In this document: positions 22,545 through 34,699 of the stretch, one piece after another
How positions within the stretch are numbered: the first letter of the stretch is position 1
Layout of the letters: every line of letters begins with the position of its first letter
Assembly: GCA_050084985.1 (NCBI GenBank)
Contig: JBITNC010000001.1
Location: forward strand, 35,402,001-35,466,000
Origin: Nageia nagi
Taxonomy: Eukaryota > Pinophyta
Reading direction: 5' to 3'
Length of the DNA stretch: 64,000 bases
Position numbers and translations under genes: made by a program
The notes under the pieces: model-generated
Seen by the model: the letters and a program-made list of their open reading frames with translations, nothing else
What the model was told of the DNA's origin: nothing
The model's database searches: none

Positions 22545-22902
22545 TGTTATGAACAAAGTTCCCAAAATATCATAAAATCATGAGAGAAAGAGTTCAATGC
22601 CTTGAATAAGAGATAAAATATGTAATAAGCCACTTATATGGGGCAAACTCCTTTACATCATAATCTGTAATAAGCCACTTCGAGGGGGAAACCTCTTTTA
22701 CATCACATCAACTACACAATAATAGACAATACAAATGATAATACCTCCTTAGTATATATAGGAGTCCAAGGGGTGCCACTACAATGAAAGGACACTAGCC
22801 GACATAACAATAATAATGTAAGGGAATAACAATAACCATAGTGGCTTCTATGGGACACACAATAACAATATATGGGCTCATGAGTAGTATACGGACCTAA
22901 CA
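22545..22902 (-). repeat. LTR of the miniature element (right copy)
   Basis: Begins TGTTATGAACAAAG and ends GGACCTAACA. It matches the left copy, including the internal duplication, but lacks a short segment around the ACATAACAATAATAATG repeat. Confidence 0.9.
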
Positions 22903-23259
22903 AAATCCATACAAATTTCAATCCAATTTGAATATTGATTGATTTATTCTTGATTGGATTTGCATAGGATTTGATCCAATTTGATTTGAGATAAATTGAG
23001 AATATAATCATTCAATTTTCTTGTCTCTTATATTTTGAGCATGTTTGAAACATAAGTAGTGAGTCATCAATCTATAATTGGAGTTTCTAATCTATTTTCT
23101 TTCCTATTGGGTAAATAATCAATGATATGATAAGATGAGGTGTAAATTTTATCCAACTATTTTCTTGCAAATAAACAATAGATAAATTAGCCATATTAAT
23201 ATGACAAACATTAATAAACATAAATAATATAAAGTAAGCATTTAGGCTATTTTGATTAA

Positions 23260-23830
23260 ATATAATAACATGACTAATGTAAATTTATTTTTGACATAAA
23301 TGATTATGATAAAAATCATAAATAAAATGCCTAATGTTAATTACAATTTTCAAGTAAAAGACTATGGTTCAAAATATAATAAATATGATTAAGTTTAATT
23401 GCCTTTTAACCATAAATGACTATGATTGAAAATATAATTAATAGGAAAAATATTAATTATCCTTTCCAAATGATTATGATCAAAGTGCAATAAATATGAC
23501 TAAATTTAATTGTAATTTCTAAGTAAATATTTATAGTTGAAAACACAATAAACATTGCTAAGTTTAATTGCATTTTCTAAGTAAATAATTATGATTAAAA
23601 ATATAATAAATATGAAAAATATAAATTATGATTTCCAAAGCACATGATTAAGATCGAAAATACAATAAACATGATTAAGTTTGATTGTATTTTCCAAGTA
23701 AATGATTACAATCAAAAATAAGTTTAACATAACTAATATTAATTGCATTTCCCAAATATAAAGCTATGATCAAAACATAATAAATATGAAAAATATAAAT
23801 TATGATTTCTAAGGTAAATGACTATGATGA
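23260..23830. repeat. Tandem array, about 58-bp unit, in the gypsy-1 3' LTR
   Basis: About ten units built on the pattern AATAAATATGACTAATTTTA, then ATTGCA-TTTCCAAGTAAATGA and TTATGATCAAAATA, each 54-59 bp. The other LTR has about six or seven (35390-35770). Confidence 0.75.
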
Positions 23831-24029
23831 ATATTAATTGCAAACTTGACTAGGATAAGCAAATATATGATAATTGATGAAGCATCATTAAATGTAATCA
23901 AATTTACAAAGTAAGTTTGACTAATGGTGAATAAAATGTGTAAGCTAACGATAAAAGAGGGTTGTACTAAATGTAGCACATGGTGCTAGATCTAGGTGTC
24001 TATATTTTTCTCCTTTTTATTTATGTTTT

Positions 24030-24850
24030 TCCTAGGTTAAATCAATGCAAAATTCTAATTTTGTGTAATATGGAGTAAATATGATGTGGTGGATAACTAC
24101 CCCAAGTAATATGTATTATCCCCTTCAAACACATTTGCAACAAGGTAAAGAAGATGGGGATGCATTTGAAAGTGAAAGGGAAGGAAAAAGAGAGGAAAAT
24201 AAACAAAGATTTAAAATGTGATTGCATTTTAGAAACACCATATCATTCCAAAAATGCAACTACATTCTAAGAATACCATCATATTTTCAAAACATCATTC
24301 TATTTTAGGAAGGAGGGAAAACACATCAATGTTTTTGAATAGGCATGCTACTGACCCTGCCACCTCCTCATGCTTAGATGAGACTGATGACATGGCATAA
24401 AGACCCCATTGCTAGAATAGGCCACAAGCTCTACAGGTTGGCATTAAACCCTAATCTTGTAATTTAATTAATTTTTTAAGTTAATTTAATTAAAAAATTA
24501 GGATGAGTAAGAAAATAGACATGGAGAGGGTAAATATGAAAGATTTTTTTATTAAAATTGACTAGGAAATGAGTAGAACACTAGATTAGACATAGATAGG
24601 TAGATAGGACATAAAAATAAGGATTTTAGGCTAGATTAGGGTAAAAAATAGGTTAAAAAGAATAAATGTAGTGGGTACCCACATTTCTAAGAGGGAAATG
24701 TAAGGGGTCACCACATTTCCAACTCAAAAATGTAGGGGGTGTTCATGTTTTGGTCTAATTGGGAAAGAAAATGCCTTGCCCCTAGGCATTTTTTATAAAA
24801 GTTGATTTTTTATGATTTATGATAGGTAGATGAGTGGGTTTACATGAGCA
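24030..24850. other. Gypsy-1 3' non-coding region
   Basis: AT-rich stretch between the 3' LTR and the PMD-like ORF. It contains direct repetition of the theme AATGTAGKGGGTACCCACATT (about 24667-24745). No gene was seen. Confidence 0.4.
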
Positions 24851-24855
24851 AATAC

Positions 24856-26510
24856 TTTAGATCAATCTAGGACCTTCTACAACATAATATGGGTGATGAT
24901 GACTAGGAGTGGATTTTCTCAATCGAGACATGATATGCTAGAATGATGGATCTCATGACTTGTGATAGTGGTTATCTGATCGTATTGGTGGAGAGGTGGT
25001 ATGCCTACACAAACACCTTCATTTTACTAAATAGAGTGTGTAAAATCACTCTTAATGATATATGGAGGATTTTTAGGATCCTTATAGAGGAGAGGTTGTT
25101 ATTAGGGTGGGAGAAGACATTGATTGATTAGCAATCATAGTAGCATTGATTGGAATAGACTAGTAGCATATTTGATGGGGAATGAGAGGGTTTGAATATG
25201 AGGCCACTTATAGGGATGGCTTATATGAGTCATGAATTATGTTCATGATGTTCATCTTCATGAAAAACATGTATCTAGACTCTTCTATGGTTCTCTTCCC
25301 ATAGAAGTTATGCAATGTGCTATGCAAGATGCACAAGGATGGGACTATTTTTATGTGGGGACCTACTTTGCTTACATATGTTTATAGAGAGTTGGTTGAG
25401 ATTTAGCTAAAATAATAATGAGGGATGTTATGCTCCCTCTCCTCTAGATGTGGGGGTGGGAGCATATCAAGGTGGTTAGACTAATAGGGACACCATTTTA
25501 TATACATGTAGAGGTAGACATAAGATGGTACAACTCAAGCACAGAGGCACCCTACTCATTGAGATGGGAAATAGATTATGAGCCCTAGATATGGCATCCC
25601 CACACTAAGTACTTTACTTATTACTAAGATATTATCTCAAGTATGAGGCATAGGACTTTATGTGGAGTCCATACATGGATGCCCTTGTATGGGCAGAGGA
25701 TGGGTCTGAGCTTGGTAGGATTTGCATAGCCATATGGGTTAGGATCCATCAAAGAGAGATTGAGTTCTCTTATTTTAACAAGATCACATGATAGCTTAGG
25801 ATTTTATAAGATGTATCTATGGAACTTAAGGTCTATAATAGGTATAGATAGGATGGGCTACCAATGTTAGTATATATAGAGGTTGGAACAAAAGTTAGAT
25901 CCCCCAACTATGATTTCTATTATTAGGGATATAGGGATCACACCTACTTATGATCAATTTTGGGTAGGGTGATTGGTAGTACTGGCTCCCTAGTAGGAAG
26001 GGATAGAGGGGATGGTTAAGGTGGTGATGCAATAGTAGGGGTGGCTATGGGTGGTGGTGATGGCTAATAAAATGAATGGGATGGTAGAGATGAAGGTGAA
26101 TGGGATAGAGGATATGGTGGGGATGGTGTGGGTGATAACTAGGGGATGGATTATGGTGGTGGGGGCTAAGGGATTGGTAGTACACCTATGGGTCCTCTAG
26201 TAGCATACATAGGAGGAGGGAGAATTGGTTGTAGTGCACTGAAGGACTTCTCAATTGGAGGAATAGTTGGTTGTAGCTAAGCAATAGATTGCCATGTTAG
26301 AGCAGGTGATATATGGGTAGACAACTCACCTTGGATAAGTGAATGATAGAGTGGCAACTTATGAGGAGGAGTATGGTAGGATATGACATCTAATACTAGT
26401 AGTGCTAAGCTCATATAGTATTGGGACTAATAGGAGGACTATTTGAGGGACTTTGAGGACTCTAATGATTTCTTAAGGCTTACACTATCATATGGGAAAG
26501 GGTAACGACT
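24856..26510 (+). pseudogene. PMD-like (plant mobile domain) ORF, antisense inside gypsy-1, decayed
   Basis: On the + strand, opposite to the element, the stretch LIVLVERWYAYTNTFILLNR (near 24970-25030) is followed by ITLNDIWRIFRI. These match the plant mobile domain signature (LVERWRPETHTFHLP, then GE-T-TL-DV--L-GLP). Next come DGTIFMWGPTLLTYVYREL (about 25342-25398), a Trp/Tyr-rich core to about 25900, a Gly/Asp-rich low-complexity linker (about 25960-26180) and a C-terminal part with RDFEDSNDFLRLTLSYGKG (about 26450-26505). PMD proteins include the Arabidopsis MAIN/MAIL family, and many PMD genes travel in transposons. Stops and shifts break the frame. A related copy lies at 50623-52480. 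Confidence 0.65.
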
Positions 26511-26519
26511 CACATCATT

Positions 26520-28960
26520 ATTCATTACTTCCATTTAACTCACACTTTAGGAGGCACAACTAATCAAACATGCATGATTATGCATGATATGTACTATATG
26601 CTTATACTATATATCTGATATATATTATTTTTTGATGTCTAGGAGGCCCTTTTGACATATTTATATGCTTATGTTTTGATGCATGTGTGTATGATTATGA
26701 TTCATGTGTTTATGATGTTTTGACTATGTGATATGGATATAATGTAGGTTTTAAATGTATGCTCTAGGTTTATGATGATCATGAGTTAGACTATGTTTTT
26801 ATTGATGCAATGTTAGTTTTAGATGTATGTAATGCATAGGTAATATTTATAATTTATGTTTAATATGATGATGCAATTTTCTAAGTTAAAATGGTTATTT
26901 GCACTATGTATGTTTTGAAAAAATGAACATGTATGGATAATCACATTTAAAAATAGACATACATATGATATGACTAAAATGGATTAAAATATACTAAATA
27001 AAAACTAATGAAAAGTTTAGACAAAATAGTAATGACAAAAAGATGATAAAAATGTAAAATGAAAATAAGATTTATAATATATATCATCATAAAATAATCA
27101 AGTAAAAATGACAAGTAAAAAGATCAATAAATATCTTTACAAAATAAAAATACTTATGTTTAAAAAGATAATATTTTAAAGACTAAATAATTTGACTACA
27201 AAGAAGATAAAATCAACAAATAAAAATAAGCAAAAATAATATGTAATGACAACAAATGAAACAAACAAGTGAACATCCATGAAATTTGTAAACAAATGTA
27301 AATGTAAGATAATGCAAGAGAGATCTAAAAAAAGAATCAAATACATGATAAAAGGGAATCATAATCATACAATCAAAATGTAAGGTTAAGTGAATAATAG
27401 TGAAACATGAAAATAATGATTCAAAAGGGTTACAAAACTATAACTAAAATGAACTCAAAATAAAATTATGACAATTTTAATACTTTGAAAAAAGAAAAGA
27501 AAAATGACCAACTTTGACACTTAATAACAAGAAATGGCCATGTTGGTTTTATAAACAAGTTTTATGATATGATAATCAATTGAAAAATCTAAGTATTGGA
27601 AAATAAAACTCAAAAAATGGAGGTAATTTGACCTATTTTTGAAGCTAAAATCGAAGCCAATTTTGATTTTACAAGATAACCTTATTTTACGAGATAACCT
27701 TAGTGCTCATTGAAAGTACACCATTTCAAGTGGGCTTCTATTTGACATTCAAAATGATAACAAATAATAAAATTAGGAAAAATAAATTGTAGGGATGGTT
27801 GATAGTATAACATAGACCCATAAGAAACTAATGGAATGAAAAATGGACTTAGTTTGATAGGTTTAAAACTAGAAAAGCAAAGGCAACTTTTTAAGGTGTC
27901 AAATTTCAAGACCATTGGTCCTAAAATAAAATGGACTTGAAAATGGTTACAAAACAAGTCGAAATGAATTGATAAGGAATAATGAGACAAAATAAGATAA
28001 AATAAAATATTTTTACAAGAAAAATGATCAAATGATGCAAATTGATAGAGGTTGAAAAAATGGCCAAGTAACTCTATTTGGAAGATAAAAGAAGACATAT
28101 GGGACACCATAAACACAATGAAACTTATGGAATGTGACCATATTTAGAATTTTGAAGCAAATAAAATAAGGTAAATAAGAAACCAACATGGTTAAGAAAT
28201 TTTTTGAGATCCAAATGACAAGCAAAAAGTTTAAAGTGCAAAAAGGTTCAAAGTGCAAGTTTCAACAAAATGAGATAAAATGACTTAACAATTATTATAG
28301 GAAAACATAAAAGACATCAAATAATGTCACAAAAGAACAAGTTAACAATATAAAAGTGAAAATGGATTTGGGTTTAGCTTCCATTTTAATGTGTAAAATG
28401 ATCTCTTTTATCGAACAACTTTCAAATTGATGCTAAGTGGTGTCATTCAATAGCCTCTACATGTGGATGCAATGATAAAGGATGGAGGACAATGATGTGG
28501 CAATATTAAAAAAACATAATGGAAAATGAAAAGAGGCAAGGAATAGTTTCCATATTAATGTGTATGACATGTAGTAGCTCCATACTGAACTAAGTAGAAG
28601 ATAATTTCCAACAGTCCATGCCATGATATTATATATACAAGTGGTGAAAAAGCAAATACAAGAGGATATAACTAGACTAAGTGTGGATAAGAGATGAGTG
28701 ACTTGTGTTTCCCATGCACCCAAAAAAGGTAGGTTGACATTAAAAGTGAAAAGACACTAAGTATTGAATCCAAATGCAATGATCTAAAGTGATGATACAA
28801 GACAAGTGATAGATGAAAAGGAACCTTGAACTACTTTCTATAGCTCTTTGAAAACCTTTCCATAATGCAAAGATAAGACAAAGGAAGGAGGATGATTGGT
28901 GATAAAAGACATGATATGCAAGACTCTTTTTAGATTTTTTTTAAATATTTTTTATGTTTA
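26520..28960. other. AT-rich non-coding part of gypsy-1 replacing most of Pol
   Basis: In the place where RT, RNase H and integrase should be, the sequence is A-rich and repetitive at low level (ATGAT, AAAATGA, GTTTATGA). Open stretches on the - strand at 27700-28723 have Phe/Ser/Leu/Ile-rich composition and no family motif; I consider them chance. Confidence 0.5.
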
Positions 28961-28984
28961 TTTTTATGCTTATAATATGTTTTT

Positions 28985-29500
28985 ATTTTTTTGATATTTT
29001 CTAATTTTTATTATTTTTGAAAAAATATTTTCTAAATATTTTGAAGGTTGCTTGTGATGTCTAGTTGTAGAAGGGTTGAAGGGTAAAGAAATAGTCTTTT
29101 GGACAAGCTTTATTAATATTTCAAAAATTAGTGCATGTTCAAATTCCTCCAATTTTCTTACCAATAGAAACAACATTGAAAACCCATGTAGGATAGTCAA
29201 TAGGTATAATAAAACTAGCATCCAAAAGTTTTTGGAGTTCTTCTTTAACAAGGAGTGCAATTTTTGGATGCATTTTTCTTAGTTTTTGCTTAATGCGTTC
29301 TACATCTTTCTTAAGGAAAAGGTTATGAGCAACAAGATTAGAATCTAATTCTAGCATATCAAAATATTTCTAAGAAAATATTCTAATATACTTCTTAAGA
29401 AGCTTAATGAATAACTTTTATTCCTCTTTAGTTAAGATCTTGCTAAGTAACACATTATGAGCATTGTTAGGATCTCCACCAGTGTCAAATTCAATTGCTT
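28985..29500 (-). pseudogene. Gypsy-1 reverse transcriptase, N-terminal fragment
   Basis: On the - strand LSKILTKEE (near 29445) leads to LDSNLVAHNLFLKKDVERIK, QKLRKMHPKIALLVKEELQK and YPTWVFNVVSIGKKIGGI, the standard opening of Ty3/gypsy RT. After a shift, INKACPKD (near 29110) is still readable. The catalytic palm with the YxDD box is missing. The truncation is internal to the element rather than at an LTR, so the copy was or became dependent on others. Confidence 0.85.
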
Positions 29501-29576
29501 CTTCAATGAGCATGTGAGAAGTGTCATCCAATTGGGAAGGTAGAGGTAATAAATTAAGTTCATCATCCTCATACTA

Positions 29577-30660
29577 TTAATTGTACTTATCAAAATACTC
29601 CACCATATTTAAAATAGTATTCTCATGAGAATCAAAAGTAGAGGAAAATTGACCAAAATAAGCTTCCATGTTTAAAAATAGAGAATAAATTTCCTTATAA
29701 CATGATGGAAGATGAGTATAGCCACTAATATGGTTAAATATATACTCATAACATGGAAGATAATCAAGAGGAATAGGAGAAAATTCAAGAGAAAATTTAG
29801 TTTGATCAAAATCAAGAGGAATTCTATGCAAACTAGTATCTAAAAAATATGTCAAGGGTGTAAACAAACCCATAGACAAAGTGCAAATAGAATAGCCAAA
29901 TACAACACTAGGATCATACATGAAAAAGTTGACATGAAAAAGTCCTCTACTTTAACATGTGCAAACTCTTAAGTAAATTGTCCATAATCATAATTAAGCA
30001 TGAAAGGTGGAGGGGATGAAGCAATATCATTTTCAAGAGGTAGTATCATGTTGAAAGAAGAATTAAAATAAATCACAAAAGTATCAAGATTGAGATCAAA
30101 TAACAAATGATTATAAACCACAATAAAGGGGGATGATAGAGGCCTAATGTTTATGGTTGATAAGATTTCATGAGAAAGAGTGTTGATAAATAAACTCTCT
30201 AAGGATACCTCCTCTTCAAATTCATCACAAGAAAGTTGAGTGATAGAAAGAGTCTCTTGAATAAGCACTTCTCTTTCACATGAAATGACATGAGGTACAA
30301 TAATGACTAAAGCTTGATTTTGATAACCTAAACCTAATATATAAAAGGGTATATGTGGTTCAAAAATAATAGGTTCAACCAGATCATACTCATATTTACT
30401 AAGACCTTGACCTTTACAACAATAATTCTCATCAAAATATTGGGAAGAAAAAGTGAACTTGGATAAATTTTTAGGAGAAACACAAGAAGACAAACAAGGG
30501 TGAGGTTCCTTACTAGGTTCAATAATGGGTGATATAACATTCCTTTCTTTAACAAAAGAGATGGGTTTAATATGTGGCTCTTTTGGTTTAACAAAATTTA
30601 AGGTACATCCCATATATCTAAGGTAATAGATGATAGACAAATTGAGAATTTGATTTTACA
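29577..30660 (-). pseudogene. Gypsy-1 Pol linker between protease and RT
   Basis: Two long open stretches on the - strand (30640-29969 and 29921-29577) separated by one stop and a shift. Proline- and acid-rich text such as VKPKEPHIKPISFVKERN and KGQGLSKYEYDLVEP resembles the poorly conserved linker of Tat/Ogre-like gypsy elements, where a G-KGLGK-xxG motif precedes RT. No enzyme motif is present. 223 open codons make it the longest readable piece of the element. Confidence 0.6.
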
Positions 30661-30962
30661 ATTTGTATTCTCCACTTTGTGGGGAAGTATATGAAACAAT
30701 AGCTTTCCCACTTCAATCTCCACTAGAAGGAACTTCACTAGGATTCACAACATTAGAATATTTAGCAACATTGGTATTCATAATATTACAAGACTTAACA
30801 ACATTGGGATTCACAACATTTGAAGGAGATGGTGGAACAAAAGGCAGAAGATATGTAGAAGAGGAAAAATAATTATAATAAGGAATAAAATTACAATACT
30901 AAAATGGTTCAATATCAATTTTGACACATGTTAACTTTCCCTTCATGAATAAATTTTATGTA

Positions 30963-31394
30963 TTAATGCAATGTAGAAGGTACAAAATTCATTTCATCTA
31001 TCCATGGTATTCCAAGTAAAAAATTATATTGTAAATTTCCTTCAATGACATGAAATAGAACATGTAATTTTCTTAGTCCCACCTTAAGTGGAAATACTAT
31101 AGTGTCCATAGTGGTAGAAATAGTGTCATTTAAGGCCCTTAGTTGAAAAGTGGAGGAGGATAGACTACTTTGAGGTATGTTAAGATGGTTCAAAGATAAA
31201 GAAGAAATAACATTTAAACTTGAACCATTATCAATCAAAAATCTTTTAAAATTTTGGCCCTCCATAAAAATAATAATGAAAAGAGGATGGTGAGGTATAA
31301 GAAGTCCTAACTCAATAATCTCATGTTCATAAAAAGTCATAGCATCTAAATTATATGATTGTACGTGGCCCAAAAAGTTGGTAGAAGATTCCAC
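30963..31394 (-). pseudogene. Gypsy-1 aspartic protease
   Basis: An open stretch of 143 codons on the - strand. The active-site motif FLIDNGSSLNVIS lies near residues 53-65 (family form LIDxGSSxN, with Asp, Gly and Ser kept). HVIEGNLQYNFLLGIPWIDE near residues 116-135 matches the C-terminal LLGRPWI block of Tat-type proteases. No stop falls within the domain. It is the best preserved enzyme of gypsy-1. Confidence 0.85.
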
Positions 31395-31407
31395 AACTTG
31401 AGCACTC

Positions 31408-33260
31408 CTATATGGAATTTAAAATTTCCATAAGTGCATATTTATGAACTTTTGAGGTTTGACATAAATCAAATATGGACATATTTTTGGGTAAGAATTT
31501 CAATTGTTGGGTAATATTGGATCTTTTTATGACAATAGGATGTCTTTGATTTTGACTATGAGTAGAACCTTTTGGACCTTGAATTCTTATAGTATCATTA
31601 TGCTTTTGAGTTTGGAGTGAACTTGAGGTGTCTTGATTTGGAGGGGTACATTTTTGGCTTTTTGTAACAACATGAATCATACCAACAAAATAATGCAAAG
31701 AAGTATTTTTAACATAGTTCACTTGACTTGCATCAACTTGATTTTTCCTTGGAAGTGGATCCTTATAAACATTTAAATTTTGATTTAGGGTTTTAGTGGA
31801 TTGTCTATAACAAGGTTTCCTTTTTCAATCAAGTCTTGTATCACCTTTTTAAGGTGATAGGACTTATCAATTTGATGCTCTTTTGCTCTATGGAATGAAA
31901 TCTAATCATTTTCTTTATACCAAATAGGTTTTGGAATATTTGGGTATTCTTGTCTAATATTAGGAAGTGTAATGATTTGTACATTTAAATACTTTTGTAA
32001 GACATTAGAAAGTGATCAAGAAGAGGGGGATAGTCTCTCTTGGGTCTTGATGGTCTTGGCATTTGTTGGTTACCTCTAACATGGGATTTGGTTTGGATGG
32101 GATATGTATTGTTTGGTGGTGGTTTTGGTGCAATGGATGGTTGGATCAATGTCACTTGGTTCAATTGGGATTGAGGAGGGGTTGGAAAAGGTCCCTTACT
32201 CTTTTTATGATCTTGATTATTTCTAATCTTAATATCACCATTTTGAACATTAACATATTCAATCCTTTTGGTCATTCTAATAGCTTCTTTAAAAGAAGTT
32301 AAATGTTGTATTCAAAGTGTGTTTTGAAATATTTTTCACAAAAATTTTGGAAAAGAGGTGAGTCAATTCAACTTGAGGTATAGGGAATGTAAGATCATGA
32401 ATAATATCTCTCCACCTTATCACATAATCAATAATTGGTTCATCCAAAAATTGTTTAAGGTTATACAAATCACTTAAGGTAGTTTATATTTTAATATTCA
32501 TGGAAAAGTGATTAAGGAATTGATTTGACAATTGATGAAAAGTGTAAAGAGAGTATTGACCTAAGCTATTATACCAATCTAGGTCTTGTCCACTTAAGGT
32601 CATATGAAATATTCTCACCATTAAAGAATCAATATGACTAATCAAATAACACTCATGCTTGAAAATTCTCAAATGGTCTTTTGTAGATCCTCTTTACCTT
32701 TAAACTTGTCAAACTTTGGAAGCTTAAACTTATTTGGCCAAACATAGTATGGAACTCAAGGATGAATAAGTTCATTGCATAATTTCTCATATGTTTGGCT
32801 ATGGTTTGGATCTTGGTTACCAACCTTCATATTTTGCAATATATCAAAGATAGCTTGGGTAGAAGCCAACAAAGGATCTAAGCTATTAGAATATTTAAAA
32901 TTAGAGAAAAGTTGGTTGGATTGATGTGAAGTGGGTGCATGAGAATTATGGACTTGTTTGATGTTAGTTTCAACTTAACTCATGTGATTTTGTAGTATGG
33001 TAGAATGTGGGGGAATTTGGATTATTTTAGGAATGGTAATTTGTGGAGGAACTTGGATTTGAGTGATGACTATGGTAGATGGAGTGGAAGAGGAAGGTAT
33101 GCATTGTGATATAATAGGAGTGGTGGAAGGGGCAATGGAAGTTGCTCTCGTATTGTTTGAATCAAAATTAGGATCTATCATGACACTATTTTGAATGGAT
33201 ATGGTAGGAATGAAAGACAAATCAAGAGGTACAAAAAGGATTCTATGTGGAATGGATTGC
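31408..33260 (-). pseudogene. gag: Gypsy-1 Gag
   Basis: On the - strand: a Pro/Ser/Thr/Ile-rich N-terminus (33220-32975), then the Gag core with YLISHIDSLMVRIFHMTLSG and LDWYNSL (32672-32484). A Gln/Pro-rich stretch follows (32275-31985) that includes PLLDHFLMSYKSI, then the HRAKEHQIDKSYHLK-like block where many gypsy Gags have a CCHC knuckle (about 31905-31850). The C-terminal linker is 31722-31408. Several stops and shifts separate these blocks. Order and content match Gag of Tat-like elements. Confidence 0.75.
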
Positions 33261-33269
33261 TTGTTGGAG

Positions 33270-34690
33270 GTTGAGTAACAACTGAAGACCCTACTTGATT
33301 AAAAACTTATTTGGCTTTGATCACCTTGAGTTTAGATTTATCATTATTCAATACATATTGTTCAAATCCCTCTATGAAATTCTCTTGTGTGGGATATACC
33401 ATAGTTTTGATTAATGTAGGAACAAATTGTTTTGGGTCTTCAAGATCTTGCAGAGCTTGGTTTTTGGTTCTAACCATGGATTGATGAGAATGTTTATTTT
33501 TTTATTTTTTCCCTATTTTGGAAATGTAGCCACATTTTAATATTCTAACTAAATGTGTTGACATTTTTATCTTGGTCCAAATGTGACAACATTTTTCAAA
33601 AACATAGGTGCATTTTAGCAGAATAAATTTAAAAATGACAAGGATTTAAGACTGGTCTAATTTTGGGATTTTAGGATTTTAAGAAAATAAATAAACATAG
33701 ATGGAGAATTGTAAATAGTTACCAATACAAGCACTCACATTTGATCAATTAAAATTAGTATAGCCACCCTAAAATATTGTTTTACAATATTTTGATGTTT
33801 GTTTCTTGAAATGATTCTAGATAAGTAAGTTTAAATGATTCACAAGCTAGTCTTAAAAGAATAGAAATCTGACTAAGGTTATTCTCCACTTTAACCAAGT
33901 TCAAAGGTGGAGTGTGTATTAACCCTAAGGTAATACTATCTTGGTGAGTGGGATAAGCATAGCCTAGGTCCATGGTGAATAAATCCAAGATACATATCTA
34001 CTTGTTCGTGAAGAGGGCAAACATTATTGATGAAATCTAAGAATCCCCTTTTTTATGTGTAATTATGAAAAAAGGGAAATGTGAATTAATATGATTGTTA
34101 TTTATTTCCTTACAGCATCTTCTAATTACCCAAAATCACTTTGTAGTGCAAGGGGAGAGCATACTCCAAATTGTAAGGATTTAAAGTGTTGATTGTTTAA
34201 ACCTCTTTTCATTACCTTTGTGTGATCACTCAAATCACTTTTCAATGCATGAGGAGAGCATACATTGATTTTATGAGAAGCATTATGTATAACAATCAAG
34301 CATACACATGTAAATCACAAAACTTAATTCCTTTTAATCTTTAAAAACTTGAATCTAAACTAAGCTCACACTCAAAAAATAGAAACAAAAGTTATGAAAC
34401 TGAAAAAGTTCAAAAATTCTTGAGATTGATACACTTGATTTAGTGAAGAACTTTGTAAAAGAAACATGGTCTAGTTTGGCAAATGCCAAGGCAACCTAGA
34501 AACACACTCACTCAAAACATATTCTTATTTAGCATAATTGCTAGTGTGACCAAAAATGTGATTATGATTTTGGAAATGTGAGTGCATTTTGTAGATAGAT
34601 AGAAATACTAGAAAGAAAACATAGCAAGTAACAAATTTGAATTTACCAAAAATAAGAGATACTGACTTCCTTGGGACCTCCCTTGGTCTA
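33270..34690. other. Gypsy-1 leader between 5' LTR and Gag
   Basis: Long untranslated leader. It contains two related blocks, ATCACTTTGTAGTGCAAGG (near 34134) and ATCACTTTTCAATGCATGAG (near 34234), each followed by GGAGAGCATAC. A possible primer site (TTGGCATTTGCC on the - strand, complement of 34477-34488) is too weak to claim. No gene was seen. Confidence 0.45.
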
Positions 34691-34699
34691 TTTTCATAG

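Larger units (their letters stand above)
21412..22902 (-). mobile_element. Miniature non-autonomous LTR element (TRIM-like), 1.49 kb
   Basis: LTRs at 21412-21795 (384 bp) and 22545-22902 (358 bp) are near-identical over long stretches. The target duplication AAATC is at 21407-21411 and 22903-22907. Read on the - strand, the primer site is TGGTACCAGAGC (complement of 22531-22542), two bases from the LTR. The purine tract TTGAGAGGGGCA precedes the 3' LTR (complement of 21796-21807). The 749-bp interior has no ORF of note; it may hold a scrap of a parental 3' end. Lack of coding with intact termini defines a parasite of an autonomous family. Confidence 0.9.
21060..24004 (-). repeat. Gypsy-1 3' LTR, split by a miniature LTR element
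   Basis: Two parts, about 21060-21411 and 22908-24004, together match 34700-35958. The match includes TTCCTCTTCTCA, ACAAATTCAAAGCTCAAT and TTGATTGGATTTG. The inner end reads GGTGTCTATA (TGTAGACACC type with one change), followed by the purine tract on the - strand (complement of 24005-24020). It contains about ten units of an about 58-bp tandem repeat (23260-23830). Confidence 0.82.

Noticed and set aside
27700-28723. Three open frames on the - strand, up to 138 codons
   Set aside because: They lie in A-rich filler of gypsy-1; composition Phe/Ser/His/Leu with no Pol motif and no counterpart in gypsy-2.
34477-34497. Possible Asp/Asn-type primer site for gypsy-1 (TTGGCATTTGCC on the - strand)
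   Set aside because: Only part of the expected complement is matched and no TG LTR end sits next to it, so I do not claim it.
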